From: Monoraphidium neglectum
Taxonomy: Eukaryota > Chlorophyta > Chlorophyceae > Sphaeropleales > Selenastraceae
Direction: 5' to 3'
NCBI RefSeq assembly: GCF_000611645.1
Contig: NW_014013442.1
Location: forward strand, 10,258 to 37,462
Length of the DNA stretch: 27,205 bases
Within the stretch, counting starts at the first letter, position 1. The number at the start of each line of letters is the position of its first letter. The notes under the pieces were generated by a model. It did not search any database, had not been told where the DNA came from, and saw only the letters and a program-made list of their open reading frames with translations. Below are positions 19,078-27,205 of the stretch, one piece after another. The position numbers were made by a program, and so were the translations under genes.

Positions 19078-21840
19078 TTACACCGCGGCGCCCGCGAGCC
19101 GCCGTGCGCGCTCCTCCGCCTCTGCCCCTGCCGCAGCGGCCAGCTCTTCCCCGCCGTCGACGCCGCCGCCCAGCGGGAACACGCCGCGCAGCACCACCGT
19201 CCCGTCGGCTTCCAGGTCGTATGTCACGTCCATCCCATCCAACACGACAATGTACCTGCCACGTGCGGCCTCGCCGTCGCCGTTGCCGTCGCCATCGCCG
19301 GCAGCCCTGCTGCTGATTGCCCCCGCGTCGCTGCCTAGGTGGTTGCTGCTGCTGCTGCTGGCAGCCGCCAACGCAGGCGTCCCCGCCGCCTGCTGCTGCT
19401 GCTGCTGCTGCTGGCCGGCTTTGCTGCCCACTGGGTGTATGTTGAGCCGCTGATTCAAGGACCGGATGTCTCTGCTGAGCACCTGGGAAAGGACAGCAAG
19501 CGGCGATCGCACAATCATGCGCCGCGCTATCGTGCTGCCCCTTGGGCCGCAGGTGCGCTGAGCGGCTCGATGCGTTGTGAATGGCCAAAGTACACAAACT
19601 GTCTGCCATGCATGATGCCAGCTTGACCGGGCATATGCACGCCGGCGCGCAAGCAGACCTTGCACCCAGAGGGCATTCGGACGCGCAGGGGCGCAAGCTG
19701 CCCAGCCGAGCCCCACCTGCTTTATCAACTCCACCACCTCAGCCGCGCTCTTGTAGACGGAGCCACCCCGCTGCGCCCGCCACACGCGCCCCACCATGGT
19801 CTCCACCCCTGGCGGCACCACCACAGAGCTGAGCCGCAGCGTCTCGTCGTCCGCTTCAGCCTGGGGGTGAATTGCAAACAGCGACGATGAGGCAGGCTGG
19901 GGTGGCCATCAAGGCACACGCGCGCACAGCACCCCACGCGAGCGAGCAAACGGGCTGATAGACGCCCCAGGTGCCCCGCACAGGCGCACACCCTGGACCA
20001 CCCCTATACTTCCAAAACCCTCGGCTCAGCAAGTTCACGCACCACGTGCCGCCGCGCGCACCCACCTTCACCCACGGCGGCGCAGACGCGCCCGGCACCG
20101 AGTCGCAGAAGGGCACGTAGGGCTTAATGTCCAGCACTGGGGAGCCGTCCACGATGTCCGCACCCCCCAGGATGAGGGTGCCGCCCTCCACCCCCAGGAT
20201 CTGCGCGGTGCCAACCAAGGATTCAGAAAGAAATGACAGCTGCGAGGCGGCGGGGGGCCGTGCGCCGGCGCGGCCGGCGCGCCAAGAGTGGGGATCGGTT
20301 TGGGCAGCAGAGGCGAGCGGCGCGGCCGGGGCCCAATTTCGCGCGCCGTGGAGTTGGCGAGGGGAGGGCGGTGGGGGCCCGACCTTGGCAACGCTGAGGC
20401 CTATGGGCGCCGGCCTGTGGGGGGTGCGTGTCGCGAGGACGCCCATCTTCGCGCCGTCCAGGCGCGGCACGCGGATCTTGGCCTTGAAGGCCGTGGGGGC
20501 CGGGCCGGCGAGGCCCTTGCCGGAGGTGGTGCTGGCTATGACCCTGGGCATGTCTGGTGGTGGACGTGTGAGGGATGGGGGAGTGGCTTTTTCTCGCACT
20601 GGGCCGGGGGTTGGGGATTGTGCAGTAAAAGAGGGGCGGGTTGTGCCGCGGCCAAGGTGAGGGTGCGGGGGCCCGACGCCCATCCTTGAGACGGCGCGCG
20701 ACTGCCACAATCGCTGCCGTCGACGGGCTGAGGCGTTGCAAGCCCGGTAGTGTTCAAGCAGTCAGCGACCCAAGAGCGGCGGGTGCGAGACCCTCCCGCC
20801 AGCCGGCAGCCGCGGTCGTTGCGCCCCGCGCGCTCACTCGTGTTGGCGTGGAAGAGGTACAGCACCCAGCAGTGGCTGTACTGAGTCAGCCCCTCCAGGC
20901 AGTCGGGCGAGACGTAGGGCGCCAGCCGCAGCACGCCGCGCGCCGCGGGCACCAGCAGCGGCTGCCGCGGCGTGCCGTTCCTGCGCGCGAGGGCAGTCGC
21001 TGGACGTGGGTGTGCGGCGTGCGGCAGCGGTCGCAGCAACCGCTCGGCACAGCCAGGGGCCGCCCGCAGCCGTGGCGCAGCAATGGTTGCTTTTGAAGCC
21101 GCCCAAAGATGCGGCCTACGCCCGCTCATTGCCAAGCCACACCCAGGTGTGCGGGATCAGGGCCGCACCTGGTAGAGAAGCAGGTCTGCAGGACGCCGAT
21201 CGGGCGCATCGGGAACATGGTGATGGGCGCGTGCTGCCCCCTCACGCCCGCCACGCTGCTCGCCGCCGCCCCGAGCTTCTCCAACACCATGGGGCCGCCG
21301 CCTTCGTCCTCGCCGCCGTCATTGCCGTCACCGGGGTCGTCTCCAGCTGCTGCCGCCACGTCCGGCAAGGACGCCCCATCCGGCGCGCCGCCGGCCGTGC
21401 TCTCAGGTTCAGCAGCGTTGGCCTGCGCGGCGGCGAGCTGCATCCTGACGTACCGCAGCTGCTTCTCAGCATTGGTGCGGCCCTTGCGCTCCATCGCCCG
21501 GTTCTCCTTCTCATGCTGCAGCGCGGCCTTTGGGGGGGTGGGGGGGGGGGGCGGGGCGCCGCCCGCACGGCCGCACAGGCACGAGGTTTGGCGACCTCAA
21601 CGTCACAGCCGTCATGTCGCAGACGTGCTCAACGCACTGGCTGCCGCAAAACGGTTGCCGGATGTCACACCCATGCAATCAGTGTTGTATCGCCTCCAAG
21701 CGCACCTGGAGCGACTCCAGTGCCGCCTCTGCGTCGGCGGCTCGGCGGAGCAGCTGCTGCACCCACCATGCTGCGAGCATGACTGTACTAGCTCCTGCAA
21801 CGGAGGCCGCCAGGGCTAGTGATGCTTGCCGTGCCGACAT
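19078..21840 (-). CDS. TRMO: TRMO/TsaA-family tRNA (adenine-N6)-methyltransferase
   Basis: Seven exons: 21840-21706, 21515-21169, 20980-20838, 20553-20384, 20200-20066, 19860-19717, 19482-19078; joined in frame to 492 aa with TAA. The TsaA/YaeB-like beta-barrel domain spans about residues 145-310, with landmarks PIGVLQTCFSTRNGTPRQP, SHCWVLYLFH, RVPRLDGAKMGVLATRTPHR, PIGLSVAK, ILGGADIVDGSPVLDIKPY. In the family this domain uses S-adenosylmethionine to methylate the N6-threonylcarbamoyl adenosine at position 37 of certain tRNAs. The C-terminal part (VLSRDIRSLNQR, then YIVVLDGMDVTYDLE) resembles the tail domain of plant homologues and contains a polyglutamine run. The N-terminus is odd: residues 7-26 are hydrophobic (LALAASVAGASTVMLAAWW) and followed by a charged helical stretch, so an organelle-targeting or membrane-anchor segment is possible. 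Intron 4 has a GTCGGG donor. Confidence 0.9.
19391..19413. repeat. CAG/CTG triplet run in TRMO exon 7
   Basis: Seven or more CTG triplets on the plus strand read as CAG on the coding strand, giving a polyglutamine stretch between the methyltransferase and C-terminal domains. Confidence 0.9.
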
Positions 21841-22061
21841 TATTGAGAAAATACGCCGCTGCTATCGTACAACGTGGACTCGCGATCAGACTGTGTTTGA
21901 GATCAAGGATTATGGCACTAACATTGCATCGTGACAGGATGAGACATTATGATACGTTGATGTCTCTCTGTGTAAGAAGGCAATTCATGGCACCCATGTG
22001 AGCACAGCCTGGCGAGCTGCCTACCGCAGGGTGCAGCAGCTGCTCCGCCGAGCCGCCGACG
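21732..22061. repeat. 33-bp perfect inverted repeat linking TRMO exon 1 and its upstream region
   Basis: The arms are 21732-21764 (inside TRMO exon 1, coding for VQQLLRRAAD) and 22029-22061 (upstream, opposite orientation), identical over 33 bp with a 267-nt spacer minus flanks of no similarity (21765-22028). The TRMO start codon lies within the spacer. If the transcript begins upstream of 22061, the two arms could form a long stem around the start codon. Confidence 0.85.
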
Positions 22062-22063
22062 GT

Positions 22064-23143
22064 CTACCGTATGAGTCTATATTCATCCTCATCGCGGCCA
22101 GCGTAGCTCCCCCAGCCCCTCCTTATCGATCGCAGCGAGCGAGTCCGCAATCTTGGCCAACAGGTGTTGCAATCGAAAATGGCTGGCCACCCGGCGCCAT
22201 AGGCCGCCGACTCGCATTGACTGCACATCCCATGGTCATGGTGGTGGTGGTGGTGGCTGGCCTTGCGACAGAGCATCCTGCATGCAGCATGCGACAGTGT
22301 TGATCCACAGACACTCCCACTTCCTTCGCTCAGTCGCCGCTGCATGGGCGCCGCGGCTGGAGAGCGCCAGGCGCAGCAATCAGACGGGCTTGCGGGTGAC
22401 GTGGAGCCCAGCCAGAGCTGTTTAAGATACAATACGTACAGTGACGAAAAGCCCTCATGCGTGGCCAGCCAAACACGCCGTGTCGATTTCAAACCAGCCG
22501 TGCCTTCCTTGTGTTTAGAAGTCTGATGCGTACCGGTACTCTTTGCTGCTCTGATGCGCTGCCTCACGCTTGCATGGCAGCGAGCCAGCACCCACCAGGG
22601 ACCGGCCTGCAACCCGACCACCTCCAAGCAGAAATTCAACACAGGACAATCATGTGCAGGACCGTAGTATTGCAGACGTTGACCGGCGGTGTGGAACTGC
22701 GCAGCATTCTTGCCCTGCGGTACCTCACAGATCACGACTGTTGCACTGTAGAAGGCAGCCCAACTCGGCCCGCGGGGGGCCGGGAGAGGCCCAAAAGAAG
22801 CCCCTCCATGTAGACTGGGAAGACTGACACGCAACTGCACAACAAAGCGCTGGACAGAAGCTAACGGCAGCTCACACTTCCGGGGGTAAAGAGTGCGTGA
22901 CCGGCGCGTCATCCGTTTCCTTGAGGTTCCACCAGCGCAGGGCAAGCTGGGGCCCAAGCGGCCCCGAGGGGACCTGCAGCTCCTGTTTGGGGTAAAATGG
23001 TGATTAAAACGGTCGATGATTCCATTTCTAAAGCTCACATGGTGTCGCGATGACACGTCCGTCACACGGCCGCCACTGAGCACCTGGCTGCTGGCCTGGC
23101 AGGCCGGTGGCCTGGCTGCAGTTACCCCCCGACCCAGCTGCAT
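22064..23143 (-). CDS. Unassigned 359-codon open reading frame
   Basis: An uninterrupted ATG-to-TAG frame of 359 codons upstream of TRMO on the same strand. Its length is well above chance for sequence of this composition, yet third positions show no strong GC preference, unlike the confirmed exons nearby, and no domain, signal peptide or membrane segment is recognised. It contains a run of six His from a GGT/CAC simple repeat, and many Arg, Ser and Cys. It ends two bases from the 33-bp inverted repeat. It may be a species-specific gene, a decayed gene, or a fortuitous frame. Confidence 0.2.
   Translation of the reverse strand: MQLGRGVTAARPPACQASSQVLSGGRVTDVSSRHHVSFRNGIIDRFNHHFTPNRSCRSPRGRLGPSLPCAGGTSRKRMTRRSRTLYPRKCELPLASVQRFVVQLRVSLPSLHGGASFGPLPAPRGPSWAAFYSATVVICEVPQGKNAAQFHTAGQRLQYYGPAHDCPVLNFCLEVVGLQAGPWWVLARCHASVRQRIRAAKSTGTHQTSKHKEGTAGLKSTRRVWLATHEGFSSLYVLYLKQLWLGSTSPASPSDCCAWRSPAAAPMQRRLSEGSGSVCGSTLSHAACRMLCRKASHHHHHHDHGMCSQCESAAYGAGWPAIFDCNTCWPRLRTRSLRSIRRGWGSYAGRDEDEYRLIR
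22229..22260. repeat. (GGT)n simple repeat
   Basis: Short tract of GGT triplets on the plus strand (CATGGTGGTGGTGG-type) in the TRMO/PP2C intergenic region; it gives the His run in the unassigned minus-strand frame. Confidence 0.75.
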
Positions 23144-23349
23144 GTGCTATTCGGGCAATTAGACACAGGATCCAATGTTGCGTATATCACACATTACACT
23201 GTCATAATCCTCAGCTTCAGTGGATTTACACTTCCGACCTCCCGCGCTCATTGGAACAAGAGGGTGCATGTCCCAACGGGCGCTTGCCATTCACGTTTCC
23301 TTTATAGTTGATTTTAGGACTCAAAACATCCGTTGACTGGACCTCTACC

Positions 23350-25424
23350 ATGGTTCAGAAGCGAGCCGCTGATGAGTCGGGCCTGTCGCCAGGCCCCGGG
23401 AAGAAACAGTGCAGCAGCCCAGCCATGTCTGTGTCCAGCGATTCGGGAGAAGATCAAAGCTCCGATCAGACCGTCGCCGACTGCAGCACGCTTGCAACGG
23501 CGACCAGTGCCGCCCCGATGGAACGAGAGGCGTCACCCGCTCATGCCACGTTCTCTGACCGAGGCGCCCGTCCATATCAAGAGGACGCATGGGCCCACCT
23601 GCTTCTTGGCCCAGGAGTTTCCGCGTACGGCGTTTTTGACGGCCACGGCGGCGCACAGGTCGCGAGGTACTGCTCGACCCACCTGCTCAGCCGTGTTGCC
23701 GCCGCGCTCGCCGCGCGAGGCGCGGCCGCGCTCGCGGGCGCGCCGCTGGGCGCGGCCGCGCACGCCTGGGCGCTCAAGGCGGCGTACAAGGCAGTCGATG
23801 CCGAGCTGACGCGCGCGGGCGGCGCCCGCATGTGCGGGTCAACGGCGGTCGCGGCAGTGGTGACGGACAACGCGATTTACATGGCCAACTGCGGTGCGTT
23901 CGCAAGCCGACTGCGGGGCTGCGGCCAGTGATGTGATTGGGACGCGCTCGAAGCGCCGCCACATGGCGCGGCCGCAGACGCGAGCCCGCAGACCGACCGC
24001 ACTGCGGTTGAGGGGAGGCGGCTTCTGTGCTCCGACCCCGGGGTGGCCGGCCACGGGACCAGCCCGGCAGCCGGGCTGGAGGTTTCGGGCAGGGCGCACG
24101 GGCCCCTATCCCACTCTCTCACTCCTAAGCATGTGCAATCGCACTGCAGCCTCCGCGGCTCCCTGTCTCCTCTGTGAGCGACACTGTCATCCCCACCCTG
24201 CTCAAGGTCTGCGCACGGTCCCCTCGCCCTGTTTTCTCTCCTCACGTCACCCAGGTGACAGCCGCGCGGTGTTGGTGCGCGGCGACAAGGCGCTCCCCCT
24301 CACATTGGACCACGCGCCCACGCGGCGCGACGAATGGGTGAGCGCCCTTGCGGCGACGCTGGGCGCCACGCCTGGAGGCCGCTGCTTCCTGGCCCCTCCT
24401 CTCGCCTGCCCCGCAATCCAATGTTAGCGCCGGCCGCTCAGGGACCCGTGGGCGACAATCGCCGCCACGCACAGGCTCCATCAAAAGCGCGAGCGACCCG
24501 CGCTCCCACGACCGCCCCGCCCACACGCGTCCATCCCGCCCCGCCCGCCGCGCGTCGCCCGCGTTCCCCCATCAGGAGCGCGTCCGCAGGGCCGGCGGCG
24601 CCATCCTGTGGGCCAATGGCTGGCGCGTCGCGGGGTCTCTGTCTATGACCCGCGCCATCGGCGACCATTTGCTGCGCCCCCACGGCGTCATCCCAGACCC
24701 AGAGGTCTCCACCTGCAGGCGTGGCCCCGGCGACGACTTTCTGATTCTCGCCACCGACGGCCTGTGGGGCGCCGTATCATGCGACGAGGCCGCCGCCGTC
24801 GCGCGGCGCGCGGTCGAGCGCGGCGAGGCCGCGGGCCTACCACGCGCGGCGGCGCTGCGGATCGCGCCACGGGCGCTGGCCAAGCTCGCGCTGGCTCGGG
24901 GTGGTACAGACAACGTGACGGCGGTCGTGGTCGACCTGCGGGGCCCCGCGCCGGACCCCACGGCCGCGCCGCCCGTGGCGCCCGCGGGCGCCGCGGCGCT
25001 GGATACCGCGGCGGCGGGCGCGGGGGCGGCGGCGCGGCTGCCGGTCGACGCGGCGGGCGGGGGCTTATCGGCGCCAGAGGGTGGCGCGTCGGGTGCAGGG
25101 CTGAGCCTGCAAACTGTTTCGTCAACGCCGGCGCCGCTGAGCCCATTCCAGTCCGCCGACCTTGCTGCGCTCGCCCCCGGCTCGGCCCCAGGACAGCAGC
25201 AGCAGCAGCAGCAGGCGGCCGCTTCGCCGAGTGTGCGCGCGCGTGCTCTGCTCGAGCTGCTGCGCACGTGGACCGTGCCGGCGCGCGCCGGGGCCGCGGG
25301 CGGCAACACTGTCACCACAGGCGTCCAGCCACGCGCGGGGGCGTCCGGCGAGCTGCGGCTGCTGGCTGCTAAGCTGCTGCTGCAGCAGCAGCAGCAGCAG
25401 CAGCCGACACAGATGCAGCACTAG
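23350..25424 (+). CDS. PP2C-type (PPM family) Ser/Thr protein phosphatase
   Basis: Three exons: 23350-23893, 24255-24337, 24576-25424; 491 aa ending TAG. The ATG in ACC-ATG-G context at 23350 was chosen; the open frame extends slightly upstream without ATG. The PPM catalytic domain spans about residues 65-332 with the expected motifs in order: SDRGARPYQED (metal-binding Asp79), VFDGHGG (Asp97), CGSTAVAAVV, ANCGDSRAVL, DHAPTRRDEWERVRRAGG, SLSMTRAIGD, ILATDGLW (Asp270) and GGTDNVTAVVVDL (Asp321). All metal-coordinating aspartates are present, so it is predicted to be an active Mn/Mg-dependent phosphatase that reverses Ser/Thr phosphorylation. Residues 1-64 are a Ser-rich, probably disordered leader with KR/KK basic patches; residues 333-491 are an Ala/Pro/Gly/Gln-rich tail with two polyglutamine runs and no known domain. 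No signal peptide is seen, so a cytosolic or nuclear location is likely. The substrate cannot be inferred. Confidence 0.93.
25194..25214. repeat. (CAG)7 run in PP2C exon 3
   Basis: Seven in-frame CAG triplets coding for polyglutamine in the C-terminal tail of the PP2C protein. Confidence 0.93.
25383..25403. repeat. Second (CAG)7 run in PP2C exon 3
   Basis: Another seven CAG triplets, preceded by CTGCTG, very close to the stop codon; encodes a polyglutamine stretch seven residues before the protein's end. Confidence 0.92.
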
Positions 25425-27023
25425 GACCCAACCCAAAGCATCAGAGCAACGCCACCCGTCAGGTCTCTACAGTATTCATCTCCTGCGTGGTTGCGCCATC
25501 ATCGTTGGTTGCATGAGAAGCCCTTTTCTTGGGGCCTCGGCCACAGGGGATTACTGCGCGACTTCCGTTGGCGCCTGGCGCCTGCATCTTTTAGCGCGCA
25601 TAACGCCACAGGGTGACTCATGTGTTTTGAATCCGTGACTGATCATTGCTGCGGGCCGCGGCGCTGGTCCCGCCGCAAGCGGGAGTCGGCTCGCGCATGA
25701 CTGTATTGGGAGTGCTGAGTCGTCGCCGAGTGCACCGCCCCAGGCAAAGGCGTGCGTCTTTGCGCCGTTGCTTCTACGCTATGGCTCCTGCGTGAGCCGA
25801 CCGGCATCTGATTTGCCGGCGTGAACATAGCCTCGATTGACACTTCAGGCAGGCACGGCACATGTTCATTGAGAGCTGCACAGGCAGAGCACAGTCACAT
25901 CTGGATAGGCAAACGCATTCAGGAGACTCAGGCCCCATCAAGACTTGTTCTGATTGTTTTCGGCCCCAAATCCAATGATTTCGGTCGGCTGACTTGGACA
26001 CACACCTCTGACCAGAGGGCTTGCAACGTATTCACGGCCCCCCTCGAGGCGCGTGTGTTTGCCGGCCCCGCGCGCCACGCGGATTGGTGGCTGTCGACCA
26101 ACCTGGTGCACCGGCAAAACCGTCGCACACATGCAGCATTTAGCACGCCGGGTGCCCAGGCGCCTGCATCTTCCGCGGCACAAGATGCCGCCGGCTTGGC
26201 CCACTTTATTAGCCGATGCGCCGCCACTCACAGTCACAACATTGAGCGTGCGCACGTCTGGTCAGTTTGTTAGGCAGCACGCCGTTGTTTGCCGAGCGGT
26301 GCCCCGTCGGTTTTGGGCCTGCCACGCATCTGGAGCCGTGATGGGGCGGCTTCAGGGATTGCTGACCGCTGCACCACACTGTGATGCGACACAGCTCGGG
26401 CCTGGCCTGATCTGACAGCGTTTGCAAGGCTGATTTTCAGTCTGCCAGGGGCGTTCCGTTTTCCCCACCTCCAAGGAGCCATGGCCCGGTGCATGGGTTG
26501 ACTGGGGCATCCCCATATTGTATACTCCCTGCCGGGTGCTTGGAGCACAATATTTGCAGCAACAAACAGCAACTTGCAACCAACTCTGTAACACTGTTGC
26601 CGTAGTTGCCTGTGCATGTGGAAAGAGAACGCCCCCATACCTGCAGGCCCCGATTCGCTGCCTGCATGGCGCCGAAAAGGGGACCAAAGAAGCCAGGTTT
26701 GACGCTGCAGCAATCCAATGCAATGCGCAACACGCTCGTGGACTATGTACACGCGCGGGCGCCTCCACAGCTTGCGACCCCGAGGATGTGCAGCAGCCAA
26801 TCTGCGTGTGCTGCGCAGTCGGGGGCGCTCGCCGCAACGTCAGCGACCCGCTCGGATCACCGGCAGCCGCGCCGCAGCCTTCGCACCCGCACACCTACAC
26901 ACCTAGACACCTGCACACCTGCACACCCGGACAAGAGACCCTTGCGGCTCAACAAAATGTAAATCCTCCCTCACCCGGCCGAAGGGCGCATGGGGGGCCA
27001 CCCCGCACCACCATAATCTGCTG
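25425..27023. other. Convergent intergenic region between PP2C and the right-edge gene
   Basis: About 1.6 kb between the PP2C stop and the stop of the minus-strand gene at the right edge. It should contain both 3' UTRs. Plus-strand TGTAA elements occur near 26587 and 26958. GC content is visibly lower than in the flanking exons. Apart from a weak small open frame at 26666-26962, nothing was recognised. Confidence 0.5.
26666..26962 (+). CDS. Weak candidate small ORF (98 codons), basic N-terminus
   Basis: An ATG-to-stop frame beginning MAPKRGPKKPGLTLQQ, which looks like the start of a basic, possibly nuclear protein, and ending in a His/Thr/Pro-rich stretch derived from an ACACCT-type simple repeat. 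A TGTAA element overlaps the stop. No domain is recognised, and the latter half looks non-coding. It could be a small gene, a first exon, or chance. Confidence 0.15.
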   Translation: MAPKRGPKKPGLTLQQSNAMRNTLVDYVHARAPPQLATPRMCSSQSACAAQSGALAATSATRSDHRQPRRSLRTRTPTHLDTCTPAHPDKRPLRLNKM

Positions 27024-27205
27024 CTACCGCACTGGGCGGTACTTTTGCGTGGGCTGGCTGGAGTTGTTCGTGACAATGCTGGCCGGCGCCCGCCGCCGTG
27101 CGCCGCTGCTGGCCCCCGCACCGCCCCTGCCGCGGGCCCCACCACCCCCTCGGCCGCCGCTGCCGCCGTCCTCGTCGTCGCTGCTGATTATTTCCTCCTC
27201 CGCCC
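27024..27205 (-). CDS. 3' end of an unidentified gene with an acidic and RGG-rich C-terminal tail (partial)
   Basis: The last 59 codons of a minus-strand frame that enters from the right edge and stops at TAG (27026-27024). It reads EEEIISSDDED, then a Gly/Arg-rich stretch (GGRGGGGARGRGG), and ends in QPTQKYRPVR. Third positions are strongly G/C, unlike the adjoining intergenic DNA, supporting real coding sequence. Acidic patches next to RGG/GAR tails are common in nucleic-acid-binding proteins such as MRE11 or nucleolar factors, but nothing here identifies the protein. An exon boundary within the fragment cannot be excluded. Confidence 0.5.
   Translation of the reverse strand, partial: AEEEIISSDDEDGGSGGRGGGGARGRGGAGASSGARRRAPASIVTNNSSQPTQKYRPVR

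Larger units (their letters stand above)
21841..23349. promoter_or_regulatory. Divergent intergenic region between TRMO and PP2C
   Basis: About 1.5 kb between two divergent start codons; both promoters should be here. It holds the upstream arm of the 33-bp inverted repeat, a (GGT)n tract near 22231-22258, and a long minus-strand open frame (22064-23143) listed separately. No TATA box was placed with confidence. Confidence 0.5.

Noticed and set aside
12418..19975. A shared 16-nt string (GGCTGATAGACGCCCC) near 12419 and 19951.
   Set aside because: Flanks diverge and a single 16-nt match can arise by chance in a window of this size; not enough to call a dispersed repeat.
21532..21558. G-rich run on the plus strand as a possible regulatory G-quadruplex.
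   Set aside because: It lies just before the acceptor of TRMO exon 2 on the minus strand, where it serves as a C-rich polypyrimidine tract, the simpler explanation.
24572..25318. A 248-codon minus-strand open frame over PP2C exon 3.
   Set aside because: It is antisense to the conserved phosphatase frame, produced by high third-position GC.

Overview
The window looks like nuclear DNA from a GC-rich green alga, most likely a chlorophyte of Chlorella/Trebouxiophyceae type. This is inference from gene architecture: genes are split into many short exons, introns almost all begin GTG (GTGAG or GTGCG) and end in CAG, coding exons are GC-rich at third positions, and the proteins are eukaryotic (fasciclin-domain secreted proteins, a TRMO-type tRNA methyltransferase with a plant-like C-terminal domain, a PP2C phosphatase). 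No operons, bacterial mobile elements, CRISPR arrays, rRNA or tRNA genes were recognised.

Left part (1-11224): three paralogous genes for secreted fasciclin (FAS1) proteins. FAS1-A (minus strand) is cut by the left edge, leaving only its signal-peptide exon and the start of a Gly/Asn repeat exon. FAS1-B (minus strand, 1845-5396, 9 exons, 583 aa) follows in the same orientation. FAS1-C (plus strand, 6970-11224, 11 exons, about 595 aa) is a head-to-head copy of B. B and C share a signal-peptide exon, a low-complexity exon, three FAS1 domains and most splice sites. They differ by two introns, by their low-complexity linkers, and by an apparent one-base frameshift in a G9 run of FAS1-C.

Middle part (11225-18036): about 2 kb without a supported gene, then a minus-strand gene (13265-18036, 11 exons, 515 aa) for a secreted glycoside hydrolase family 5 (cellulase-type) enzyme with both catalytic glutamates present. 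Three of its introns carry long TG/CA dinucleotide tracts.

Right part (18037-27205): a minus-strand TRMO/TsaA-family gene (19078-21840, 7 exons, 492 aa) with an unusual hydrophobic N-terminus. A 33-bp piece of its first exon recurs in inverted orientation just upstream. It is divergent from a plus-strand PP2C phosphatase gene (23350-25424, 3 exons, 491 aa) with a long Ala/Gln-rich tail. The right edge holds the 3' end of another minus-strand gene with an acidic/RGG tail.

Functionally, the FAS1 cluster and the GH5 enzyme are secreted and may act at the cell surface or wall. TRMO (tRNA modification) and PP2C (signalling) look like unrelated neighbours. No wholly new multi-gene system is evident. 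The features most worth checking are the FAS1 inverted duplication, the G9 frameshift, and the inverted exon-1 fragment at TRMO. All exon boundaries were derived by eye from splice consensus, reading-frame continuity and comparison between paralogues, with no transcript data.
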